Shown here: in pieces, positions 1 to 5,590 of the stretch
Layout: every line of letters starts with the position of its first letter
Position numbering within the stretch: position 1 is the first letter of the stretch
DNA from: Planctomycetota bacterium
GTDB taxonomy: Bacteria; Planctomycetota; Phycisphaerae; WQYP01
Length of the DNA: 5,590 nt
Assembly: GCA_021838985.1 (NCBI GenBank)
Contig: JAKCCC010000161.1
Coordinates: 1-5,590 of the forward strand
Direction: 5' to 3'
The notes under the pieces: generated by a model
The model's database searches: none
The model's input: only the letters and a program-made list of their open reading frames with translations
Told to the model about the DNA's origin: nothing
Translations under genes and position numbers: made by a program

Positions 1-2264
1 ACCAGCGCATAGGAGGCGATCGGTAGAAGGTGCGTCGCGCAGATTCCGACGTTGGTGGCCCCGGTCCGCCCGAGTGTTTTCCGTTTGGCGGTATCTGGTG
101 CGAAGCCCCAGGTTCCATCAGCGCGTTGGGAGCGCATGGCGGTCAAGGCCGCCCCCCGGGCGCTGCAGAGCGCCCGCCGCACCCCGCCGTTCCAAAGGGC
201 AAAGTCGATATCAGAGGCGGCGGGATGCAAGGCCATTACCGCCAAGGCTTTTCCGCGGAGATCCGCGGCCAGGCGCGGCGGCCTGATGTGCCGGGCCATC
301 TTGAGCATCTGCATAGCGATGACCGGGTCGGGCGTGGGCGCCCATCCATATAGGGTCGGATACCATCCCTTCGCCGGGCTAACCCAGAGTACCTGCAGGA
401 AGGTGCGGGCGCACAGCGACATTTCCTGCCATATGGTCCGCGGTGCCGGCGCAATCGGCCAACGCCGGCCCCAGGTTTCTTCAACGGTCTTAAGTCCGTC
501 CAGCGCGGATTTTCCCCGCTGAACCACGATGGTGGCGGCCAGGGCCAGCGCACGGCCCCTGGCCAGGCGGTACGGTTTTTCCGCCTGCATGCCATTTTCC
601 TGAACCCACCGCGGTACCGTGGGAACAAAAAGCGCCATGCGGGTGTCGTTCTGGCCCACCAGCCGGTTCGGGCAGGCGAACTGGGCCGCATATCCCTGCC
701 CCGCGCCGCCCCAGCGGGCGCAGGCGTTCCAAGCCAGCGTTACCACCACCCCACCGTCGGCTAAAGCCATCATCGGCATGGTCATTCGCAACGGGTTCGG
801 CGTCCAGCGCTGCGAACCGGGCGGCCAGACAAATTCCGTGCTGGATGAGTGTTCCTGGGCATTCAGGTATTCCAGGCCGGGAAAGATCGCATCGGACTTG
901 GCGCCGCCAAATGTTCCGTCGCCTACGCGCAGGTCCGGACAGCGAAAGGCCAGTAATTTCAAGTCATGCCGCGCCCGCAGCCGGGCGGCAACCTTGATCC
1001 TGTGGCCGCCAGGCCCCAACCCCATCGTTACCGTGGCTTTCCAGGCGCGGGCGCGGTAAACGAATTGAATTGAATCGGGTCTGTGCCGGGAGACCCGCGC
1101 CAGCGGAACCTTCACGCCCGCGCCGCGCTGCGCTATCACCTGCGCCAGGCGCGGAAGAACCGCCACCGTCAGCCAGCCAGATTTCAACCGTCTTTGGATG
1201 GCGCACGCCTCATAATATCGATGCCCCGGACGTCCCAGCGCCGGAAAAAGCAGCCGCAGTTTCCCCTGGCCGACCGCAATCGTCCCCGGCTGGCCGGCCC
1301 ATTGTCCCACCGGCGGCAGGATCACCGAGGCCCACCGGACGCTGACGGGAGCGCCGTTGGCGCACTTTAATCGCACCAACGCCCCCACGGTCCCCGCCGA
1401 GCGAACCGACTGGCAACGCCATCGGAATGTTGCCGCAGCGCCGGGAGCTAACCGGGCCGGCGCGGCAAGCAGCGCCTTTTCCCGCAGGCCGGCACCCAGC
1501 CGCAGGCTGGCGTGCATTTTTCGCGCCGCGGTGCGTCCCGTATTGATAACGGCCAGGGAAATATCGAAAGGTTGGCCGCGCACCAAAGGTGCGGCCGAAC
1601 CGCCGAAGGCCAGCAGCTTGAATTGAGGCTTGGTGCTATACGGCAGCGGCCGCAGTCGCACGCCGCTGATCATCCAATTGCCTGCGCCCGAAAAGCCGGT
1701 CTCGTTAACCCGCGGACAAAGCATGATCGCCCTTACCGCCAGATCGTGCACGTAGTCATAGCGAAAACGGGCGTGATGCCACCGGCCGTCGCCCACCTGG
1801 CCGGATGGCACCAGCCATTCGGTGCGCGTTGCGCCTCCCTCCCTGCCCCGGGCGGTGAATGGAATCACGTAGAAGGCCAGGTTCCGGCCGCCCACCGTCG
1901 AGGCGATCGCCTGGTACCAGAAGGACACGATGCCCTTGAGCACCGGCCGTGGGCGCGTCTGGTTCAGAACGGCCACCGCAGCGCCAGTTGGGGCGTGCAG
2001 CAACATCGCGTTGTGCCTGAGGCGGGCCCTGGGCACCAGAGTGACGCCCGCCAGCGCGGACGATGTTCCCAGAGTGGAACCGCTCCATCCCACCGGATTT
2101 CCCGCGGCGGTCAACCGGTCAAAATTGCCGTTGATGCTGATGACCGCACTGGCGCGCACCGCCGGCGTACTGGCCAGGACGCTGGACCGCCCGGCGCGGA
2201 GAAGGCCTACCGTCAGACTGAATATCACGACGCCATGGGCGGCGATGACTCGGAATTTTTGCAT
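1..2264 (-). CDS. Exported multidomain protein: jelly roll, CARDB-like domain, C-terminal alpha/alpha toroid (3' end outside window)
   Basis: I translated this frame codon by codon from ATG 2262-2264 to base 3 and found no stop, giving 754 visible residues. The start is set by AGGAG six bases upstream. Residues 1-31 form a probable signal peptide (basic MQKFR, then hydrophobic VVIFSLTVGLL); the mature part may begin near residue 40. Residues 42-207 look like a jelly-roll binding domain (NGNFD at 45-49, PVGWS around W60, ending NWMISGVRLRPL). Residues 212-316 look like a CARDB/NEW3 Ig-like domain (FDISLAVINTGR). Residues 317-600 are beta-rich and carry DGTFGGAKSDAIFPGLEYL and SSST, a signature I associate with uncharacterised planctomycete-type proteins. 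From about 605 the chain is helical, with a near-canonical QW-type motif Q713-x3-G717-x-W719, as in terpene-cyclase/prenyltransferase-like alpha/alpha toroids. Such toroids also occur in polysaccharide lyases and glycosidases, so a glycan-active or glycan-binding role is likely but unproven. No catalytic residues can be assigned from the visible part. Confidence 0.85.
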   Translation of the reverse strand, partial: MQKFRVIAAHGVVIFSLTVGLLRAGRSSVLASTPAVRASAVISINGNFDRLTAAGNPVGWSGSTLGTSSALAGVTLVPRARLRHNAMLLHAPTGAAVAVLNQTRPRPVLKGIVSFWYQAIASTVGGRNLAFYVIPFTARGREGGATRTEWLVPSGQVGDGRWHHARFRYDYVHDLAVRAIMLCPRVNETGFSGAGNWMISGVRLRPLPYSTKPQFKLLAFGGSAAPLVRGQPFDISLAVINTGRTAARKMHASLRLGAGLREKALLAAPARLAPGAAATFRWRCQSVRSAGTVGALVRLKCANGAPVSVRWASVILPPVGQWAGQPGTIAVGQGKLRLLFPALGRPGHRYYEACAIQRRLKSGWLTVAVLPRLAQVIAQRGAGVKVPLARVSRHRPDSIQFVYRARAWKATVTMGLGPGGHRIKVAARLRARHDLKLLAFRCPDLRVGDGTFGGAKSDAIFPGLEYLNAQEHSSSTEFVWPPGSQRWTPNPLRMTMPMMALADGGVVVTLAWNACARWGGAGQGYAAQFACPNRLVGQNDTRMALFVPTVPRWVQENGMQAEKPYRLARGRALALAATIVVQRGKSALDGLKTVEETWGRRWPIAPAPRTIWQEMSLCARTFLQVLWVSPAKGWYPTLYGWAPTPDPVIAMQMLKMARHIRPPRLAADLRGKALAVMALHPAASDIDFALWNGGVRRALCSARGAALTAMRSQRADGTWGFAPDTAKRKTLGRTGATNVGICATHLLPIASYAL

Positions 2265-2270
2265 CAGGTT

Positions 2271-2275
2271 CTCCT
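2271..2275 (-). promoter_or_regulatory. Shine-Dalgarno of the toroid-protein gene
   Basis: On the minus strand AGGAG lies six bases before the ATG at 2262-2264 (TAGGAGAACCTGATG). This strong, well-spaced site fixes the start and agrees with the signal peptide that follows immediately. Confidence 0.8.
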
Positions 2276-2321
2276 AGTGCTTGGTCACCACTTAGCGTTC
2301 AGGTACCCTGGGCGCCGCCAT

Positions 2322-2609
2322 TCACCGGGTCGCCGTGGGCGACTCGCCACAGCCTGCCCGCCCACTGGCGGGGCGACCTGAAGGCCAGTGCTGCGGGTGC
2401 GGTGGCGGATCCGGGGCTCTTTCGCCAACCGGAAATTTATCACTTGATAGAGCACTGGACTGCAATCGCCATGACCAAACCCCGCTAAGTCGGAAAGCAG
2501 AATAATTGCGGCAGGCGCGACCACCCTCGTGGTGCAGACCTCCAGGCCCGCGATTAACTAACGGTTCCGACGGAGTCGGAAGAAACCCGCACCACATCAC
2601 CGTAAACAT
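2322..2609 (-). CDS. Doubtful 95-codon ORF directly after the sulfatase
   Basis: The ATG (2607-2609) follows the sulfatase stop by nine bases and has AGGAG (2616-2620) at the same six-base spacing as the toroid-protein gene, so ribosomes could well start here. The predicted product (starting MFTVMWCGFLPTPSEP) is rich in Pro, Gly, Arg and Ser, shows no domain, signal peptide or repeat I recognise, and has much less G/C at third codon positions than I would expect in this GC-rich setting. It may be a leader peptide, a decayed gene start or chance. I would not assign a function. Confidence 0.2.
   Translation of the reverse strand: MFTVMWCGFLPTPSEPLVNRGPGGLHHEGGRACRNYSAFRLSGVWSWRLQSSALSSDKFPVGERAPDPPPHPQHWPSGRPASGRAGCGESPTATR
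2328..2378 (-). promoter_or_regulatory. GC-rich leader with competing inverted repeats
   Basis: Three perfect pairings overlap here. gtcgcc (2329-2334) pairs with ggcgac (2338-2343) around a 3-base loop. cccgcc (2357-2362) pairs with ggcggg (2367-2372) around a 4-base loop. ggtcgcc (2328-2334) can instead pair with ggcgacc (2372-2378), which would exclude the first hairpin and trim the second. All lie 50-115 bases upstream of the toroid-protein ATG on the transcribed strand. Competing structures of this sort can act as attenuators, but GC-rich DNA makes such repeats by chance. No known riboswitch class is recognised. Confidence 0.25.
2434..2465 (-). promoter_or_regulatory. Possible promoter or operator patch upstream of the toroid-protein gene
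   Basis: This is the most AT-rich stretch of the gap. On the minus strand it reads TGATAAATT, an extended -10-like element (TG-n-TAAATT, with TAAATT at 2434-2439). A weak -35-like TTGCAG lies at 2460-2465, although the 20-base spacing is long. Overlapping it is TATCACTTGATA (2438-2449), two perfect 5-base arms around CT, the kind of dyad a repressor or activator could bind. gctct (2416-2420) and agagc (2449-2453) form a wider inverted repeat around it. Matches to consensus are partial. Confidence 0.25.
2565..2581 (-). terminator. Hairpin after the sulfatase gene, possible weak terminator
   Basis: TTCCGAC and GTCGGAA form a perfect 7-bp stem with a 3-base loop, 38 bases past the sulfatase stop. 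The downstream side reads CCGTTAGTTAATC with no real T-run, so classical intrinsic termination is doubtful. A role in 3'-end stability or partial termination is also possible. The hairpin falls inside the doubtful short ORF. Confidence 0.3.
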
Positions 2610-2618
2610 TCTGCGCTC

Positions 2619-4133
2619 CTACTTGGCACGTTGAGGGCTGATCTGGGCGGCCTCACGCGGATGCATCCGCTCCAGTTTTTCCGCCCACTGCTGGCGACCC
2701 GTCGCCCGAAGCCGTTGCAGATAGGCGGGCAGATAGCCGCGCGTATGCTCAGGTCCTCCAGCGTGCAGCACTGTCCACAGAGGATCCTGGGCGTGGGTAG
2801 CCGAGCGGAGCACATCGCCCAGCCACTGGTCAAGGAGCCGCGCGGCGCGATCGACCAGCTCCGCCCGGCGGGGCGCCAGATCCTGTTGCAGGTGTGGGTC
2901 GGCCCGGACGTCGAAGAGCATCCAATCGGGAAAGCCGTGGTAGCCGTCGTGATAAGACCGAATAGCAAGATAGTTGTCGAACCTTACCGTACGCTGGCAG
3001 GTGCCGGCCAGGTTGGATAGGACCAGATAATCGCGACCCGTGTCACGTCCCTGCCGCAGCGGATCTCCAAATCCCACGCTGTCCCACGAAGGGGGCACGT
3101 CGCCACGGACAAGTTGGACCACCGTGGCGGCTAGATCTAGGTGGTAGTGCAGGGCCTGAAAAACACCCCCCGCCAGAGCGTCGGTGACACCTGGCCAGCG
3201 AATAATCAGAGGAACCCGGCACGTGGCCTCATCCGCCGTCATGTGCGCGCCATAGATATTCAACTCTCCAAGATTCTCGCCATGGTCGGAGGAAATGATC
3301 ACCGCTGTTTCGTCGTAGACGCCCTGCTTTTGCAGTGTCGCCAGAATGCGCCCCACCGCATCGTCCGCATACCGGATTCCGACATCGTAACCGTCGAAGA
3401 GGCGGCGCACCTGCCGCATCGAACTCATCTGCACGGGCTGGCGGGGGAAGCTTTCCCAGGAGTGGGGGTATCCGGTCCGCGCGACTTCCTGGAATTCCGC
3501 GGCATCCTGCGCTGATTCGGGACCGGCGCCCTGCCAATGCCGCCGCCGAATCTGTTCCGTCAACCACACCGGCGGCAGCTCATCCTGGAAAGGATGGCCA
3601 TAGGTATCCGGCGTGCGGTAGGGGTTGTGCGGGTCCCACAGGTTCACGTGCAGAAACCAGTGGTCCGCAGCCCCGTTGCGATTCAACCAATCCAGAACCA
3701 GCGGCTCGACGTCGGTGGCGATTTCCCCGCCATATTTTCCGCTGTTGATAATCTCCAGGAAGCCGGCGTAAAACCACCAGGCGCAATGCCGGTCGCCAAA
3801 AGGGCTGATGGTGACGGTTCGCAGCCCTTGTTTACGCAAACATTGCATCCAATTCGTTTCCCCGAGGGTGGAGCGGAACCCCCGCGCCGGTCCCTCGGGA
3901 AAGAAATCCGCCGCGATACCCGCATGATCCACCACGCCGGTATGGATGCCATAGCGCCCGCAAAACAGCGCGGTACGGCTGGGCAGGCATGGGGCGTCTG
4001 AGCAATAGACCTGGTCAAAGCGAACTCCAGCACGGGCCACGGAATCGATCGCCGGACTGGTAGGGCGAGGGTAGCCATAGCAGCCCAAGTGATCGGGCCG
4101 GAGTGTGTCCACGTCGATATAGAGGATTCTCAT
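2619..4133 (-). CDS. Formylglycine-dependent sulfatase (type I, alkaline-phosphatase superfamily)
   Basis: This gene encodes a 504-residue sulfate-ester hydrolase. The N-terminus goes straight into the first metal-binding strand (D7, D9 in IDVDTLRPDHLGCYG). C49-L-P-S-R53 followed by T-A-L is the Cys-type signature whose Cys is oxidised to formylglycine, so a maturase (FGE or anSME) must be encoded elsewhere. Other family elements are WDPHNPY (W166-D167-P-H169), the metal-site SSDHGEN (D283, H284), and H297 in YGAHMTADEA followed by RVPLIIRWPG. The C-terminal subdomain has the usual FDVRADPHLQQDL segment and then DPLWTVLHAGGPEHTRG, which I recognise from a group of bacterial sulfatases of about 500 residues. 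There is no signal peptide, so the enzyme is probably cytoplasmic and acts on imported, shortened glycans. It starts 14 bases after the glycoside hydrolase stop and is almost certainly co-transcribed with it. The substrate (which sulfated sugar, O- or N-linked) cannot be told from the motifs. Confidence 0.93.
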   Translation of the reverse strand: MRILYIDVDTLRPDHLGCYGYPRPTSPAIDSVARAGVRFDQVYCSDAPCLPSRTALFCGRYGIHTGVVDHAGIAADFFPEGPARGFRSTLGETNWMQCLRKQGLRTVTISPFGDRHCAWWFYAGFLEIINSGKYGGEIATDVEPLVLDWLNRNGAADHWFLHVNLWDPHNPYRTPDTYGHPFQDELPPVWLTEQIRRRHWQGAGPESAQDAAEFQEVARTGYPHSWESFPRQPVQMSSMRQVRRLFDGYDVGIRYADDAVGRILATLQKQGVYDETAVIISSDHGENLGELNIYGAHMTADEATCRVPLIIRWPGVTDALAGGVFQALHYHLDLAATVVQLVRGDVPPSWDSVGFGDPLRQGRDTGRDYLVLSNLAGTCQRTVRFDNYLAIRSYHDGYHGFPDWMLFDVRADPHLQQDLAPRRAELVDRAARLLDQWLGDVLRSATHAQDPLWTVLHAGGPEHTRGYLPAYLQRLRATGRQQWAEKLERMHPREAAQISPQRAK

Positions 4134-4144
4134 AGCCAGTCCAA

Positions 4145-4149
4145 TCCTT
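4145..4149 (-). promoter_or_regulatory. Shine-Dalgarno of the sulfatase, overlapping the hydrolase stop
   Basis: The minus strand reads TAAGGATTGGACTGGCTATG: the hydrolase stop TAA overlaps AAGGA, which lies 11 bases before the sulfatase ATG. A second GGA (4140-4142) lies at six-base spacing. The arrangement fits translational coupling of the two genes. Confidence 0.55.
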
Positions 4150-5590
4150 ATTGGCTCAGATATTGTGGATCATGGGAGATACGTAACTTCAGTCCGTACG
4201 CTCCGGATGCGACCAGCACGGTACGCACCCTTGTGCCAATGTAGTTGGTGATCCGCCAGCGCCCCGATTTCAGCGGCAAAAACACAGTTTGCGGTTGCTG
4301 GCCGGTTTTCCATACCACGATACGGTCACCGCCGGGACCAGCGAACCGCAGGATGTAATCATTGGATCCGCCGAGGCTGAGGCGCCCCAGGCAGTGGCAA
4401 TCCCGTAATTGACCAGTCATCGTTTTAACCGCCAGATAGGCCGGCTTGGGGGTGTAGACGGGTTTATGGCCGGGGTGATACGCAAAGCTGACCAACCCAA
4501 AATTGTCCTCGGCGTTGCGCGAATCCGGGCCATCGTTATGCCAGTCGTAGTAGATGGATAGCGGAATGTGTTGCCACAAGTTAACCAGTAATTCCCGCGC
4601 GGCATAGCGAGCCTGTTTGGCATTATTCCCGTGGTACCACGTGCTGCTGTAGCCCCATTCGCCGGAGAGCAGTGGAATCCGCTCGCGCGGCGGGGCGTAC
4701 CGGGCAATAAGCTTACGAATGGCGGCATAATCAGCCACCACGCTTTCCGGGCCGCCCGGCCGATAAGGATGCACCGTGACGGCGTTCCAATAGCCAAGCG
4801 CCCCGGTTTGGAAGCACCTTTCCAGAAAGTTCAGATCGCCAGCGCCGGCCAAGGCTGGGCCCACATACAACTCCCTCGGCGCCACCCGACGAATGGTGCG
4901 GCCCACATCCACCGCCAGCCGGGCGTAGCGAGTACCTGCCGCCGGCCATGGCCCCAGATTAATATGAAAATACCGCCAGTGGCCGATACTGCCATACGCC
5001 CGGTAAAACTGCAGCGTTTGTCCAGTGTGATCCGTTATTCGCACCAGCACGCTTTGGGGCGTCGCCGAGCGTATTGCAAACCGCAAAGCACCGGCATGGG
5101 CAATGCGCAGCCTGGTGATGGCATCGACATAACGGCCACCGCCGGAGAAATTGTAGGAGAGGACACCTGCCCGCCAGCCATGAACTTTGGCCAGTTGGAA
5201 ACTCCCCTTGGCTCCGGGGAATTCCGCGCCATTCCAGAATTTCCACGGTTGGCGCCCGGAAAAAAGTCGCAGGTTGGTCGGCGGTTTGGCCCTGGTCGTG
5301 AAGGTGATGCAAGAAAAGTCGGCGGTGCCCACGGTCTTCGCGCTACGGGTGTTATTAACACCAAGGGCCACCTGCGCGACCGGAAAGTTAAGCACGCCAT
5401 TGTTAGCTCCACCCCAGTGGCTCGAAGGGCCGCCCGGGTGCTGCCAAAAATTCCCGTTCGGCTCATTCCACATTTCCCAAATGATGCCGTGGCCCTTGAA
5501 ATGCCGCACCGCCGCCGCCACCCAGCGGCAAAAGGCGTGACGCTGGCGAGCGGTAATCGGAGGATTTCTGTCAGCGCCGGTGTACAGCGG
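4148..5590 (-). CDS. Clan GH-A-type glycoside hydrolase (GH5/GH39-like), 5' end outside window
   Basis: 480 residues are visible and the frame stays open to the window edge, with coding-like sequence (TGADRNPPITARQRHAFCRW) ahead of the GTG at 5519-5521, so that codon is internal. WEMWNEPNGNFW carries the acid/base Glu at 5462-5464, at the end of barrel strand 4. After an inserted segment the barrel resumes with YARLAVDVGRTIRRVAP, ELYVGPA, WNAVTVHPYR and PLLSGEWGYSS, whose Glu is the likely nucleophile on strand 7. IYYDWHNDG, AEDNFGLV and PKPAYLAVKTM follow, then a C-terminal beta-sandwich ending near SHDPQYLSQ. Such retaining glycosidases cut beta-linked glycans; the exact family and substrate are uncertain. 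The first three barrel strands and any signal peptide lie outside the window, so export cannot be judged. The gene is followed after 14 bases by the sulfatase. The oddity is the roughly 159-residue block between acid/base and nucleophile, listed separately. Confidence 0.85.
   Translation of the reverse strand, partial: PLYTGADRNPPITARQRHAFCRWVAAAVRHFKGHGIIWEMWNEPNGNFWQHPGGPSSHWGGANNGVLNFPVAQVALGVNNTRSAKTVGTADFSCITFTTRAKPPTNLRLFSGRQPWKFWNGAEFPGAKGSFQLAKVHGWRAGVLSYNFSGGGRYVDAITRLRIAHAGALRFAIRSATPQSVLVRITDHTGQTLQFYRAYGSIGHWRYFHINLGPWPAAGTRYARLAVDVGRTIRRVAPRELYVGPALAGAGDLNFLERCFQTGALGYWNAVTVHPYRPGGPESVVADYAAIRKLIARYAPPRERIPLLSGEWGYSSTWYHGNNAKQARYAARELLVNLWQHIPLSIYYDWHNDGPDSRNAEDNFGLVSFAYHPGHKPVYTPKPAYLAVKTMTGQLRDCHCLGRLSLGGSNDYILRFAGPGGDRIVVWKTGQQPQTVFLPLKSGRWRITNYIGTRVRTVLVASGAYGLKLRISHDPQYLSQ
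4949..5425 (-). other. Inserted, apparently permuted carbohydrate-binding jelly-roll segment within the hydrolase barrel
   Basis: The reading PNGNFWQHPGGP joined directly to WPAAGTRYARLAVDV would be an ordinary barrel passage between strand 4 and helix 4. Instead, 159 codons intervene. The first part (SHWGGANNGVLNFPVAQVAL to TADFSCITFTT) resembles the back half of a jelly-roll binding domain. Then come a linker (RAKPPTNLRLFSGRQPW) and what resembles the front half of such a domain (FWNGAEFPGAKGSF, SYNFSGGGRYV, LVRITDHTGQTLQ, HWRYFHINLGP). Joining the end of the block to its start (NLGP to SSHWGG) restores the order usual for this module. The boundaries are judged by eye and the domain likeness comes from memory of related proteins. 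Confidence 0.5.

Larger units (their letters stand above)
2265..2618 (-). other. 354-base gap between sulfatase and toroid-protein gene; probably a 5' leader with regulatory content
   Basis: No convincing gene lies here. In transcription order the gap holds: TAGGAG-N6-ATG directly after the sulfatase stop; a 7-bp hairpin (2565-2581); a weaker 5-bp hairpin, accac/gtggt (2520-2533); an AT-rich patch with a 12-base near-palindrome TATCACTTGATA (2438-2449); and a GC-rich stretch with overlapping inverted repeats (2328-2378), before the Shine-Dalgarno at 2271-2275. The spacing contrasts with the 14 bases between the two upstream genes and suggests that the toroid-protein gene has separate control. 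The 8-mer AGTCGGAA occurs at both 2488-2495 and 2574-2581. Confidence 0.5.

Noticed and set aside
1512..2381. Long plus-strand open frame of 289 codons
   Set aside because: It lies antisense to the toroid-protein gene, whose frame is open throughout with domain-like sequence and a good start. The plus-strand product is Arg/His/Gly-rich without any recognisable domain, as is usual for shadow frames in GC-rich DNA.
2285..2524. Second minus-strand frame in the gap (79 codons, GTG start)
   Set aside because: I see no convincing Shine-Dalgarno or domain. It overlaps the other doubtful frame and the GC-rich inverted repeats, and ends 20 bases before the real start at 2264.
2265..2618. tRNA, known riboswitch, CRISPR repeat or insertion-sequence end in the gap
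   Set aside because: I found no cloverleaf, no recognised riboswitch core, no spaced repeats and no terminal inverted repeats with target duplications.
3141..4001. Several plus-strand frames of 120-155 codons over the sulfatase
   Set aside because: They are antisense to a complete sulfatase with all its active-site motifs, and their products look like complement-strand translations.
5519..5521. GTG as the start of the glycoside hydrolase
   Set aside because: The frame continues upstream to the window edge with family-like sequence, and a start here would leave the barrel without its first three strands.

Overview
The window is GC-rich and, as far as can be supported, coded entirely on the minus strand. 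Read in the direction of transcription (high to low coordinates) it holds three genes: a clan GH-A-type glycoside hydrolase whose 5' end lies beyond base 5590, a formylglycine-type sulfatase (4133 to 2619), and a large multidomain exported protein that starts at 2264 and runs off the window at base 1. The content (sulfatase, GH5/GH39-like hydrolase, jelly-roll plus alpha/alpha-toroid protein with an 'FPGLEYL...SSST' signature) resembles glycan-degradation loci of Planctomycetes or related PVC bacteria. That is an inference from gene style; there is no rRNA or other taxonomic marker here.

Layout. 5590-4148: C-terminal part of a glycosidase, with the catalytic acid/base (NEP) near the window edge and the nucleophile (SGEWGYSS) further on. 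About 159 residues resembling the back half and then the front half of a carbohydrate-binding jelly roll sit between them, inside the catalytic barrel. 4133-2619: complete 504-residue sulfatase without a signal peptide, 14 bases after the hydrolase stop, so these two form an operon. 2618-2265: 354-base gap without a convincing gene. It contains a small hairpin just after the sulfatase, a short doubtful ORF with a good Shine-Dalgarno, an AT-rich patch that could hold a promoter, and a GC-rich leader with overlapping inverted repeats. 2264-1: 754 visible residues of an exported protein with an N-terminal jelly roll, a CARDB/NEW3-like domain, a beta-rich middle and the start of an alpha/alpha toroid with a QxxxGxW motif.

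Together the genes suggest a small catabolic locus for a sulfated polysaccharide or glycoconjugate: the hydrolase cuts the chain, the sulfatase removes sulfate esters (probably intracellularly, as it has no signal peptide), and the large exported protein binds and perhaps processes the glycan outside the cytoplasm. The substrate cannot be read from the sequence. The most unusual observation is the apparently permuted binding module inside the hydrolase barrel; the toroid-protein family is the least understood component.
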